From Bog-473 sp963800725 (GTDB lineage: Bacteria; Actinomycetota; Acidimicrobiia; Acidimicrobiales; RAAP-2), in NCBI GenBank assembly GCA_963800725.1, contig CAWDCE010000017.1, forward strand, positions 372,001 through 436,000: a stretch of 64,000 nt of DNA, in the 5' to 3' direction. Of the stretch, positions 26,564 to 35,309 are shown one piece after another. Position numbers and translations under genes: made by a program. The notes beneath the pieces are model-generated. The model saw only the letters and a list, made by a program, of their open reading frames with translations, searched no databases and was not told the DNA's origin. Numbering within the stretch: position 1 is the stretch's first letter; each line of letters opens with the position of its first letter.

Positions 26564-28339
26564 ATGACGCTGACGGTTGAAGACCCCACCGAAACCGTCC
26601 CGTCGCACCACTCGCGAGCGGCGTCGAACCCCACACCCGGTCACGGGCGCTGGTCCCGAATCTTGCGCTCTGTTGGGCGACGACTCTGGTGCGAGGGCGG
26701 CGTGGTGGCCGTCATCACCTTCGCGCTCTATTTGACCGCCGGTTGCCTGCTGACGTTCCGCTATGGCAGTTTCAGCCAGGACGCCGTGGCCCGCATGGCC
26801 AATGGCTTCTACGTCTTGTACTCGCGGGATCCCCATCTCGCCGCCATCGGGTTTGTCTGGGAGCCGTTGCAATCAGTGGCCGACATGGTCTTCCTCATCG
26901 GCAACCATCTGTGGCCGGCGCTCTCGCACCGCGACATGGCCGGAGTCTTCGTCAGCGTGATCGGCACCGTGGGTGCGGTCCACCAGCTGCGTTGTGCGAT
27001 CCGCGAATGGGGCGTACCGCGGGTGCCCCGGCTGGTCCTGACCGCGCTGTTCGCTCTCTCGCCGATGATCTTCTACTACGCCGCCAACGGCATGAGCGAA
27101 GGCCTCTACCTCTTCACCCTGGTCGCATCGACGCGGTACCTCCTCCAGTGGATTCGCCACGAGAACATCAAGTCACTCGCTTACGCCGGCATCGCTCTTG
27201 GATTCTGTTATCTCACGCGCAACGAGGCGGCCGGGGCGGCGGTGGCGGGAGGGGTCTGCGTCGTCATCATTTCGTACCGCCGCACACTGGTCTCAGCGGG
27301 TTCGCGCCTCACCATTGCCGTGCACGACGGCTGCATCTTCTTCTTGCCCTTCCTGGTCGCCGCCGCCGGGTGGGCCATCACGAGCTTCGTGATCGTCGGC
27401 GAGTTCTTCCCGCAGTTCTCCTCCATCTACGGGAACTCCTCCCAAGAGGCCTTCTTGACCCATAAGCACCTCGGGGCACGGGTGACCTACGAGATCCACG
27501 CCATCGCGTCGTTGGCGCCGCTGCTCATCGTGATCGTCATTGCCGCCGTCATCGTCGCCCTCCGGCGCCGTGACGCCCGGATCCTCGGACCCATCGGAGT
27601 AATCGGCGGTGCCTTGGCCTTCGATGCCTTGGCCTACCTGCACAACAGCATTGAGGACTTCTACCGCTACTACATCACCGTGGTTCCCCTCGAGGTCCTC
27701 TTGGTCGCCAGCCTGGTCGCCGCGCTGTATACCCCACCCGCGCTGCACCATGCCTCCGCCGACGCGACGACACCCGATCGAGGACGGCATCGCCGGGCCG
27801 TGGCGGCGACGCTCGGGGTCGTGCTGGCTCTGGTCTTGTTGGTGCCCGCCTTCGTGACCACCGGTGCCGCCATGTTCAACGCCAACACCGCGCCCGAGGA
27901 GTCTGCGCTCTTGGCACCGATCTTCGATTCACATCTCAGCCAGACCGACAAGTCCTACCGCAACGCGTACAGCACAATTCTCACCGATTCGAACGACCTG
28001 TCCCGCCTGCACCTGCACAACGGATCAATCGTCTTCGACAACTTCACGTCGTGTGCCCCGAACATCATCACGACCATCAGCCAACCCAAAGTATTCGTCA
28101 TTCCGAACGACCGGGACTTCCAAAAAATCCTCTATGACCCGCTGGCCTTCGGTGTCCGCTACATCCTCGAAGCCAACCCGGCCACGACGCCGGTGAGCGC
28201 CACCAATATCCAATACCCCACCTTGTGGAAGAACGGCGCTGGGTTTACCAAGCAGGTCATGGAGATCCCGGCCCGCACCGTCTGCCCCGAGTTCCGGTTG
28301 TTCCACGTGACCGCGCATACCAACAATCCGGCCGGCTGA
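26564..28339 (+). CDS. Multi-pass membrane glycosyltransferase, GT-C type
   Basis: A 591-residue membrane protein with about 10-11 TM helices. An early extracytoplasmic loop contains FSQDAVARMANG and YSRDPHLAAIGFVWEPLQ, the place where GT-C enzymes keep their acidic catalytic residues. A soluble C-terminal domain of about 140 residues follows. GT-C transferases use polyprenyl-phosphate sugars to build surface glycans or glycoproteins. It is 6 bp upstream of a methyltransferase gene in the same orientation and faces two GT2 genes, so a surface-glycan cluster is likely. The donor and acceptor cannot be read from sequence. Confidence 0.75.
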   Translation: MTLTVEDPTETVPSHHSRAASNPTPGHGRWSRILRSVGRRLWCEGGVVAVITFALYLTAGCLLTFRYGSFSQDAVARMANGFYVLYSRDPHLAAIGFVWEPLQSVADMVFLIGNHLWPALSHRDMAGVFVSVIGTVGAVHQLRCAIREWGVPRVPRLVLTALFALSPMIFYYAANGMSEGLYLFTLVASTRYLLQWIRHENIKSLAYAGIALGFCYLTRNEAAGAAVAGGVCVVIISYRRTLVSAGSRLTIAVHDGCIFFLPFLVAAAGWAITSFVIVGEFFPQFSSIYGNSSQEAFLTHKHLGARVTYEIHAIASLAPLLIVIVIAAVIVALRRRDARILGPIGVIGGALAFDALAYLHNSIEDFYRYYITVVPLEVLLVASLVAALYTPPALHHASADATTPDRGRHRRAVAATLGVVLALVLLVPAFVTTGAAMFNANTAPEESALLAPIFDSHLSQTDKSYRNAYSTILTDSNDLSRLHLHNGSIVFDNFTSCAPNIITTISQPKVFVIPNDRDFQKILYDPLAFGVRYILEANPATTPVSATNIQYPTLWKNGAGFTKQVMEIPARTVCPEFRLFHVTAHTNNPAG

Positions 28340-28345
28340 GGCGAC

Positions 28346-29182
28346 GTGACGGGAACTCACGACCACCTCGCCACGGGATCGCTGACCGCCGTCGATCCCC
28401 CGCCAGGGCCATCGCGCAATTGGTCCGAAGACCTCGAGGAGTTCCACGAAGAATCCACCCGCGACCACCCCATTGAGGTCCTCACCAGGGGACAGGTGCT
28501 CTCCCACCTCGACCCGCTGGCCCCGACGGCCACGGTGGTCGAGATCGGCTGCTCGACGGGGTATCTGTTGGCCGACCTGCGAGCGCGCTGTCCCGACGCC
28601 CGACTGATCGGACTTGACTTCATTGCGTCGGGACTCCGCAAAGCACGATCGAATGTCCCAAATGCTCTCGTTGCACAAGCCGACGCCTGTCACCTCCCCC
28701 TTCCCGATGGCAGTGCGGACGCCATCGTCAGCGTGAACCTGCTCGAACATGTCGCCGACGACGTCGTGGCACTGGAGGAGATCGCTCGGGTGCTTCGCCC
28801 GGGTGCCCCAGCTGTCTTGGTGGTGCCAACGGCTCCGAACCTCTACGACTACTACGACCGGTTCTTGCATCACGAACGGCGCTATGCCAGGGGCGAGATG
28901 GCACGAAAGGCGACCGAGGTCGGCCTCGATGTCGAGGCCGACTCTCACCTCGGCTCAGTGGTCTTCCCGGCATTCTGGGCGGTCAAGAAACGCAATCGAT
29001 TGCGCTTTGACGGACTCCGTGGTGACGCGCTGGCCGATCGGGTGCAGCGCGACTACGAGACCACCCAGGTGTCGGGCGTCTTTGGGGTGGCCTGCGCGCT
29101 CGAAGGAAAGCTGCTCGACGCGCGGATCCGGTTGCCCTTCGGTATCCGGGGCCTCACCGTCGTGCGTCGCCCGGTCGCCTGA
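28346..29182 (+). CDS. Class I SAM-dependent methyltransferase
   Basis: A soluble 278-residue enzyme with the Rossmann methyltransferase core: motif I VVEIGCSTGYLLADL, an acidic LIGLDF at the end of strand 2, ADACHLPLPDGSADAI and motif post-I NLLEHVADD. The start GTG 28346 follows the GT-C stop by only 6 bp, so the two are probably co-transcribed. The substrate may be a lipid-linked sugar or glycan intermediate, judged only from the neighbours. Confidence 0.88.
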   Translation: MTGTHDHLATGSLTAVDPPPGPSRNWSEDLEEFHEESTRDHPIEVLTRGQVLSHLDPLAPTATVVEIGCSTGYLLADLRARCPDARLIGLDFIASGLRKARSNVPNALVAQADACHLPLPDGSADAIVSVNLLEHVADDVVALEEIARVLRPGAPAVLVVPTAPNLYDYYDRFLHHERRYARGEMARKATEVGLDVEADSHLGSVVFPAFWAVKKRNRLRFDGLRGDALADRVQRDYETTQVSGVFGVACALEGKLLDARIRLPFGIRGLTVVRRPVA

Positions 29183-29191
29183 GAAGCGGAC

Positions 29192-30517
29192 TCAGGCGGG
29201 TTCGCGCTGGCGCTGCGAGTGGGTATAGGCGCGATAGGCCGATGAGCGCAGCAGCACCAGGCGCACGAAGACCGACACGACGACCCCGGCCAATATGGCG
29301 AGGGTCTCGGCCGACACCGACGTGGTTCCCACCCACGCCTCGACACCGAGGGCCAAGGTCGTGACGATGACTGCGGCGACGAACGCCGCGCACCCGGCCT
29401 GGGTCGCTTGACGCAGTCCCATGCCACTCTCTTGGCCAAAGGTGAACCGGGCGTGGGCGATGGTATTGGCGATGGTGGTCAGCGCCAATGCGGTCACGTT
29501 GGCGGCGTAAGCCCCCCAGACGTCACGCAGCGAAAAGAACAAGATGAGATACGCGAGCGTGCTGAGGATCCCCACACCGCAGTAGCGGGTGCGTTGTCCG
29601 AGATGGAGTCGGTGGGTGCGGTGGGCCGACGGCACCACCACCTCGTTGCCCTTGGCCCGATTACGTACGAGTCGGGCGATCCCCGCCAGATCCTCACTCG
29701 CCACGCTCTTGACGTTGACCCTCGAGTCAGCGTCGTCGATCCAGTCGACCGGCACCTCGTGGATGCGGCATCCGTTGCGCTCGGCGACCACCAGCAATTC
29801 GGTGTCGAAAAACCAGTGTTCGTCGTCCACGAGCGGCAGCAGGTCCACAATGGCCTCCCGGCGCGCCGCCTTGAACCCGCAGGTGGCGTCGGAGAATCCG
29901 CTCCCGAGCACGATCCGGAGCAACGAGTTGTAACCGCGGGACACGACCTCGCGCCTCGCCCCGCGCAAGACATGTGCGCCCGGGGCGAATCTGCTCCCGA
30001 TGGCGACCTCGCTATGGCGGGAGAGGAGCGGCGCAATCAGCGGCAGGAACGCCCCGAGATCGGTGGAGAGGTCCACGTCCATGTAGGCCACGATCTCCGC
30101 AGTGCTCTGCGACCACGCCGCCCGCACCGCCCGACCCTTTCCTTTTTGCTTCAACGCCAGTGCGGACACGCCGGGCACGGTGGACGCCAGGTGCTGCGCC
30201 ACCTCCCAGGTCTGATCGGTGCTGGCGTTGTCGACAATGACGATCTCGGTCGCGAAAGGGAAGTGGTTGTCGAGGTAGTCGCGCAGACGACCGATGCTCT
30301 GGGGGAGAACGTCCGCTTCGTTATAGACCGGAATCGCCAGATCGACGACGGTGCTGCGCCGGGATTCGCGCTCTTCCCTCGAAGTGAATGCGCCTGTGAT
30401 GATCGGTGCATCGACCGCTCCGGTGACCCCGTGGTCCGAGCCGGAGAACTGCGCCGCGCCGAGCGAGAGATCGTCCTCGGGCGGGGTCGCCTCGATCAGA
30501 GGAAGGGTCTGGCTCAT
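29192..30517 (-). CDS. GT2 glycosyltransferase fused to GtrA membrane domain
   Basis: The N-terminal half is a GT-A fold: VVDLAIPVYNEADVLPQSI, IVIVDNASTDQTW, then YMDVDLSTDLGAF (the DxD region) and GSRFAPGAHV, as in DPM1/ArnC-type polyprenyl-phosphate glycosyltransferases. The C-terminal 130 residues carry four TM helices of GtrA type (TRYCGVGILSTLAYLILFF, ARFTFG). Such fusions make and translocate polyprenyl-phosphate sugars, the donors for GT-C enzymes like the one at 26564. Start ATG 30517; GTG 30520 directly in front is possible. It converges on the methyltransferase gene. Confidence 0.9.
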   Translation of the reverse strand: MSQTLPLIEATPPEDDLSLGAAQFSGSDHGVTGAVDAPIITGAFTSREERESRRSTVVDLAIPVYNEADVLPQSIGRLRDYLDNHFPFATEIVIVDNASTDQTWEVAQHLASTVPGVSALALKQKGKGRAVRAAWSQSTAEIVAYMDVDLSTDLGAFLPLIAPLLSRHSEVAIGSRFAPGAHVLRGARREVVSRGYNSLLRIVLGSGFSDATCGFKAARREAIVDLLPLVDDEHWFFDTELLVVAERNGCRIHEVPVDWIDDADSRVNVKSVASEDLAGIARLVRNRAKGNEVVVPSAHRTHRLHLGQRTRYCGVGILSTLAYLILFFSLRDVWGAYAANVTALALTTIANTIAHARFTFGQESGMGLRQATQAGCAAFVAAVIVTTLALGVEAWVGTTSVSAETLAILAGVVVSVFVRLVLLRSSAYRAYTHSQRQREPA

Positions 30518-30549
30518 CACTGCCGATTGTGGCTAGTTCGCTCGAGGAT

Positions 30550-32139
30550 TCACAAGCCAAATTCCCCAATGACACTCAGAAATAACCTGGCCGTCGCCGG
30601 AATGTCGCCCATGGCTGCGCGCGGGGTGCGAACCCGCGAAATCAGTGCCGCGAGCGGGATCAGCGGGGCGGTGGCCAGGGGTTCGGCCGCCTCCGCAGGC
30701 GCCTCGTCCGGCCCGAGCCCGTGCGCCGTCTTTTCCCAGAACGACGGTGATACCACCAGCTGCCAGGCCGCCTTGAGGGCGGCGATCGACATCATGACCC
30801 AGTACAACGGCACCAAAAGGGCGCTCATCAAGAGGAAGTCCTTTTTGGTCGAACGCGCGCTGAGCAAGGTGAGGTAATAGAAGAGGAAATTCCCGAATGC
30901 CCACGAGATCAGACTGACGTAATAGATCGGTGCCGGGAAGATCTCCTCGATGAAGGCGGGATGGAAGACGAACCACAGGATCGTCAACGTCCAAAAGACC
31001 GGGTTCAACATGGCGAGCAGCGGCGTCCCCCCAACGAAGATGCACAGGTGGGTCATCCCGGCCCCACCCATCTCCCGACGCAGCTCGCGCGGGGACCGCA
31101 GGTGGATCAAGAAGGTCTGGAGGTACCCCTTGTACCAGCGCGATCGTTGCTTGACCCAGTTGACGAAGTCGCTGTTGGCCTCTTCGAGGGTCGTCGATTC
31201 GAGCACCTTGATCGAGTAGCCCTCGCGGTACATCCGCATCCCGAGGTCACAGTCCTCGGTGACGTTGTAGGGATCCCATCCACCGAGCGAACGCAGCGTC
31301 AACCGGCGGAAGTGGTTGGAGGTCCCACCGAGGGGAATCGGGGCATCCATCGAGGCCAACCCGGGCAAGAAGAAGGAGAACCACATGGCGTATTCGATGG
31401 TGAACCACTTGGTGATGAGGTTCTGGGGGGCATTCGAATAGGACAGCTTCGCCTGAAGGCAAGCCACCTCGGGGCCGTAACGCCCCATGGCGACCACGGC
31501 CCGGCGCAACTGGAGGGGCTCGGGGTGGTCTTCGGCGTCGTAGACCGCGACCAACTCGCCCCTTGCGTACGTGAGTCCGTAATTGAGGGCCTTGGGCTTC
31601 GTCCTGGGTTCGGCGGCGGGGATGACCACCAGTTCGAACTGGGGTCCGGGGTCGGCGTCGACCAGTGCCGCCAATGTCTCTTCGTCGTCCTCTTCGACCA
31701 ACAACAGGACCTCGAGCCGGCTGGCGGGGTAATCGAGCCGGGCGATGTGTTCGACCAGATTGTTGATGACCGACGCCTCGCGGTACGCGGGGATGAGGAC
31801 CGAGTAGTAGGGCAGGTCCTCGTCGGCGACGGCCAATGCCTCTTCGTCGGAGACCGCCTCGACCACGTCGGGTCGGGTCGAGCGCAAGAAAAGATAGGCA
31901 CGGTAGATCACGGCGATGATGTACACGGCTGTGAGGATCCCGATGATCACGCTCAGGGTCAGCCGCACATCGATGATCAGTCCGACGACGATCGCGAGCG
32001 CCACGACGATGATGAGATTGCGCTGGCCCTTGGACACCAGACTGCGGGCCGAGACCAACGGCACGCGATCCGCCAAGCCGGACGTCGAGGCCTCGAGGCG
32101 GAGCGGGGACTCGATCGCATCCACGTCGATCCGCCGCAT
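30550..32139 (-). CDS. Processive-type GT2 glycosyltransferase, membrane bound
   Basis: A 529-residue protein with two N-terminal TM helices, a GT2 catalytic domain and about four C-terminal TMs. Motifs: YSVLIPAYREASVI, VYDAEDHPEPLQL (D,DxD), NVTEDCDLGMRM (TED) and KQRSRWYKGYLQ (QxxRW type). This is the layout of cellulose/hyaluronan-synthase-like enzymes and glycosyl-diglyceride synthases. The start ATG 32139 gives MRRIDVDAIE. The last residues (RLFLSVIGEFGL) are encoded by the dispersed repeat at 30553. It lies upstream of the GT2-GtrA gene with 33 bp between. Confidence 0.9.
   Translation of the reverse strand: MRRIDVDAIESPLRLEASTSGLADRVPLVSARSLVSKGQRNLIIVVALAIVVGLIIDVRLTLSVIIGILTAVYIIAVIYRAYLFLRSTRPDVVEAVSDEEALAVADEDLPYYSVLIPAYREASVINNLVEHIARLDYPASRLEVLLLVEEDDEETLAALVDADPGPQFELVVIPAAEPRTKPKALNYGLTYARGELVAVYDAEDHPEPLQLRRAVVAMGRYGPEVACLQAKLSYSNAPQNLITKWFTIEYAMWFSFFLPGLASMDAPIPLGGTSNHFRRLTLRSLGGWDPYNVTEDCDLGMRMYREGYSIKVLESTTLEEANSDFVNWVKQRSRWYKGYLQTFLIHLRSPRELRREMGGAGMTHLCIFVGGTPLLAMLNPVFWTLTILWFVFHPAFIEEIFPAPIYYVSLISWAFGNFLFYYLTLLSARSTKKDFLLMSALLVPLYWVMMSIAALKAAWQLVVSPSFWEKTAHGLGPDEAPAEAAEPLATAPLIPLAALISRVRTPRAAMGDIPATARLFLSVIGEFGL
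30553..30607 (-). repeat. Dispersed repeat, copy 2, inside the end of the GT2 gene
   Basis: Same order of blocks as 19277-19327: CAAGCCAAATTCCC, TGACAC, CAGAAA, CCGTC and ATGTCG, with a few substitutions and 4 bp of extra length. Here it encodes the last 17 codons and the stop of the glycosyltransferase. Confidence 0.5.
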
Positions 32140-32415
32140 GGCCCGGAGTGTACCAACACGACGATGGGCAATTTCCTGGGCGTATGGTCGATTTCTCGGC
32201 GTCATCCATGGCCATTCCTGGGACGTGACACCAACACGAACGTTGCGCAAACTGCCGGTGACAGCACATGGGATTTATGAACACCCGGTACGCGACCGTT
32301 GAACTGCGTGGTGATCCCGACCGGTCCGTCACGGTGGTTCACACGACCGTCGCACGGCGCGCGACGCACCCGGCAATCTCGGGCAGACTAAGCGGGCAAC
32401 GTGACAAGGGGACCC

Positions 32416-33327
32416 ATGGATCACACGATGGTCGACGCCGCCGAGCTCGCCGACAACCAAGCGCACCGTAGCGACCTCATATCGGCGGACGGGCCCACCA
32501 TCGCCGAGTTGGCGCAACAACAGAACGACTCGCTCGAACGTCGGATGAACGAGCTCAGCGAGATGATCCGCTCGTGGGACTGGCGGGCCAACAGCCAAGC
32601 GGCCGAGGTCGAGTACCTCCCCCCGGACCCGCCGCCGCCTCCCCCGGTCCCGCCCTATGAGGTCGGTCAAAGAGTGTTCGGCGACGAATTCGTCTTATTG
32701 AGCGAGGCCGCCCAAGACAGTGCGCCACCCCCTTTCGAACCCCAACACGCGCCGACGCCCCCCAAGGGTCAACCCGCGGTCCGCCGGTCCCACCCGTCCG
32801 CCCCGCGCCATTGGAGCGCCCTCTCGTGGTGCGTTGCCTTCTTGGCGTTGGCGGTCGTCGCTCTCGTGGTCGTCGGGCTCACCCAGTTCGGGCCGACGTC
32901 GCACCAGCGCAGCGCCACGGCGACGGCGGCTGTGCGCCACCGTGCCGCCCTCGTGCCCATCGCCGAGCGCTTCGCTTCGATCTCCAAGCCGGCCGACACC
33001 GCCAACGTGGCCGCCGAAAAGGGTCTCGGCCAGTTGGGTGCGTCAGCCACGCCCGAGCAGGTGGTCCCCTTGGTCACCCCCGATGCCATCGCCCTGGCCC
33101 AGTTCGATCGCAACCTCTCCTATATCCGCTGGCCCGCCAGTCTCAAGCCGGCCGACACCGCGCTCAGTGCGACGCTCTACGAGACGATCGTGCACATCGA
33201 CTCGCTCCACTCGGTCCCCGCCACCGCCATTGGCCCCTGGTTGACCAGCTACGAGGCCAACGTGGCCGCCGTGAATGCGGCCGCCAATGAGTTGCGGGCC
33301 CATCTCGGCCTGCCCGTCGGGCCGTGA
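32416..33327 (+). CDS. Single-pass membrane protein, unknown function
   Basis: About 303 residues from ATG 32416 (AAGGGGACCC just before it; GTG 32401 also in frame). The first 130 residues are hydrophilic with a Pro run (PPPPPPVPP), then one TM helix (SWCVAFLALAVVALVVVGL), then a helical extracytoplasmic domain of about 140 residues (PIAERFASISKPADTANVAA, SYIRWPASLKPADTAL). No catalytic motif is seen. Its stop overlaps the tadA start by 4 bp (GTGA), which suggests co-expression. Confidence 0.72.
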   Translation: MDHTMVDAAELADNQAHRSDLISADGPTIAELAQQQNDSLERRMNELSEMIRSWDWRANSQAAEVEYLPPDPPPPPPVPPYEVGQRVFGDEFVLLSEAAQDSAPPPFEPQHAPTPPKGQPAVRRSHPSAPRHWSALSWCVAFLALAVVALVVVGLTQFGPTSHQRSATATAAVRHRAALVPIAERFASISKPADTANVAAEKGLGQLGASATPEQVVPLVTPDAIALAQFDRNLSYIRWPASLKPADTALSATLYETIVHIDSLHSVPATAIGPWLTSYEANVAAVNAAANELRAHLGLPVGP

Positions 33328-33803
33328 CCACCGAGTCGGCGCCCGCAGTCGCGCTGAGCGACGATGCCGCCATGGTCCTGGCCTTGGCCGAGGCGCGGGC
33401 CGCGCTCGCCCATGACGACGTGCCCGTCGGTGCGGTAGCCGTCGTTGGAGGCCAGGTGATTGCGTCGCGCCATAACGAACGGCACCTGAGCGGGGATCCG
33501 ACAGCCCACGCCGAGATTTTGGCCTTACGCGATGCGGCCAGCCGAATCGGGAGTTGGCGGCTGAGCGATGTGTCCCTCGTCGTCACCCTCGAGCCGTGCC
33601 CGATGTGCGCCGGGGCACTGGTGGCGGCGCGGATCGGGCGCCTGGTCTTTGGGGCCGCGGACCCCCGCGCCGGAGCGTGCGGGACCCTCTACAACTTGTG
33701 CCAGGACCCTCGGCTCAACCACGAGGTGCCGGTGCTCGGCGGCGTCCGGGGCGAGGCGTGCGCCACCCTCTTGACCTCCTTCTTCGCGCTGAAACGGTCA
33801 TAA
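33324..33803 (+). CDS. tadA: tRNA-specific adenosine deaminase
   Basis: Converts A34 to inosine in tRNA-Arg(ACG). The 159-residue zinc enzyme shows the cytidine-deaminase signature: HAE in DPTAHAEILALRDA and PCPMC in LEPCPMCAGALV, plus FGAADPRAGACGTLYN typical of TadA. GTG 33324 overlaps the preceding stop (GTGA). A serine tRNA gene follows 53 bp downstream. Confidence 0.95.
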   Translation: MTTESAPAVALSDDAAMVLALAEARAALAHDDVPVGAVAVVGGQVIASRHNERHLSGDPTAHAEILALRDAASRIGSWRLSDVSLVVTLEPCPMCAGALVAARIGRLVFGAADPRAGACGTLYNLCQDPRLNHEVPVLGGVRGEACATLLTSFFALKRS

Positions 33804-33855
33804 TCGGTCCACGGCCACTCAGATGGTGGAAACCCGAGCGACTAGGATCCCCTCT

Positions 33856-33944
33856 GGAGGGATGCGAGAGTGGCCGAATCGGACGGTCTCGAAAACCGTT
33901 GTGCCTCATGGGTACCGTGGGTTCGAATCCCACTCCCTCCGCCA
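33856..33944 (+). tRNA. tRNA-Ser (CGA anticodon)
   Basis: Acceptor GGAGGGA pairs with TCCCTCC, the D arm reads GAGAGTGGCCGAATCGG, the anticodon stem-loop CGGT-CTCGAAA-ACCG has CGA, a long class II variable arm and GGTTCGAATCC follow. GCCA is encoded at the 3' end. Confidence 0.95.
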
Positions 33945-34049
33945 TTGGGTTGAAAAAGACCCATCGCATCCCCGGCGGATGATTTTGGGGCTGAGCAAGT
34001 GCTCGGCCGGCAGCACCTGGTCGTTGGATCGACCGGAAAGGAGTGGACA

Positions 34050-34325
34050 ATGGCACGCGCACGATCGACATTTGGGAAACTGCAGCGCGATCAGGCCAAG
34101 AAGGACCGGGCCCGGGCAAAGATGGACGACCGCCAGTCCCGCCGCGAGGACAAGGCAGCCGGAGTTCTCGAGAGCGACGACGGCCGAAATGGTGAAGTGG
34201 TCGACCAGACCCGCCTCTTGGAGCAATTCGCCGCACTCCATGAAGATCTCGCCGATGGCCGGATCTCGTTGGACGACTTCGAGGTCCGCCAAGAGGAATT
34301 GCGCTCGCAGATGGTGGTGGACTGA
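34050..34325 (+). CDS. Small basic-N-terminal hypothetical protein
   Basis: A 91-residue soluble protein from ATG 34050, preceded by an ideal GGAAAGGAG. The first 35 residues are very basic (MARARSTFGKLQRDQAKKDR, RQSRREDK); the rest is acidic and helical (LLEQFAALHEDLADGRISLDDFEVRQEEL). The second half resembles an oligomerisation helix pair. I do not know a function. Confidence 0.75.
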   Translation: MARARSTFGKLQRDQAKKDRARAKMDDRQSRREDKAAGVLESDDGRNGEVVDQTRLLEQFAALHEDLADGRISLDDFEVRQEELRSQMVVD

Positions 34326-34328
34326 ACC

Positions 34329-35309
34329 TCAGCCCTTGGCGTCACGGCCTTGGAGCCAGCGGCGGAACCCCGCTGCGTTGGAATGGACACCGTTCATGAT
34401 CTCGAGTTTTTCGAGATGGGCGGGGTCGACTCCCGCGAGCGTGGAGTCAAAGCGCTCCGAAAGTGCTTCTGCAATGTCGGTGCCGGACCGATAAGCCGCC
34501 TCGGCGGTCTCGGCCCACTGACGCAGTGTGGCGTCGGCCTCGGCCAAGAGGTCGTCGGGATCAGCCAAGAGCCCGTAGTGGGCGAGCGCGATCCCTGACG
34601 GCCGGCGAGCTGCGAATTTCGCCAGCGACTCGAGGGCGAGATCCAAGTCGAAGTCGGGCGGCGGTGTCGCGGGCCGCAATACGCCCCCATCGGGAAGCTT
34701 CACCCCGACCGCGTCACCGGCGAAGATGACGCCGCTCAGCGAATCGTGCAACCCGACGTGATGCTTGGCGTGCCCCGGTGAATCGATCGCGACGAGCACC
34801 CGGTCGGGACCGACGACGATTTCCTCACCGTCGGCCAGCACATGGAGGCGCTCAGGCGGCGTCGGGTCGAGGCGGCCGTAGAGCGAGTCGAGCAACGGGC
34901 CGTAGACCCGTGAAGCCGAATCGATCAATCGGGTCGGGTCCGCCAAGTGCCGGGCCCCTTTTTCGTGCACGTAGACCTTGGCGTGTGGAAAGGCCCTGGC
35001 CACATCGCCCACTCCCCCGGCGTGATCGAGGTGGATGTGGGTGAGCGCGACCCCCGCGAGCTCTTCGGGCCCGACCCCGATCTGTCCGAGGGCGGCCAAG
35101 AGCACCGGGACCGAGGACTGACTGCCGGTCTCGATGAGGACGGGGGCGGACCCCTCGATCAAGTAGCCCGCCGTGACGCGGTGCCAACCCCCGAGCAACG
35201 TGTCGATCTCGAGCACCCCGGGGGCGATCTGTGTGGGTGTCGGCACCTCGACGGGTTGATCGCCGCCCCCGTGAGGGTGGGGGTGGGGGTGCGGGTGATT
35301 CCCGCTCAC
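34329..35309 (-). CDS. Metallo-beta-lactamase-fold hydrolase
   Basis: Soluble 326-residue MBL hydrolase. The metal-binding motif is HIHLDHAGG; later ligands are in SPGHAKHHVG and FAGDAVG, and AHYG is near the end. The GTG 35309 start overlaps the stop of the glucose dehydrogenase gene (GTGA) and gives an N-terminus with HPHPHPHPH, which could bind metal. Directly downstream of glucose dehydrogenase, a role as lactonase for gluconolactone is plausible, but this family also includes glyoxalase II-like thioesterases. Confidence 0.85.
   Translation of the reverse strand: MSGNHPHPHPHPHGGGDQPVEVPTPTQIAPGVLEIDTLLGGWHRVTAGYLIEGSAPVLIETGSQSSVPVLLAALGQIGVGPEELAGVALTHIHLDHAGGVGDVARAFPHAKVYVHEKGARHLADPTRLIDSASRVYGPLLDSLYGRLDPTPPERLHVLADGEEIVVGPDRVLVAIDSPGHAKHHVGLHDSLSGVIFAGDAVGVKLPDGGVLRPATPPPDFDLDLALESLAKFAARRPSGIALAHYGLLADPDDLLAEADATLRQWAETAEAAYRSGTDIAEALSERFDSTLAGVDPAHLEKLEIMNGVHSNAAGFRRWLQGRDAKG

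Noticed and set aside
30961..32280. Plus-strand ORF of 439 codons
   Set aside because: It is antisense to the processive GT2 gene, whose catalytic motifs are intact.
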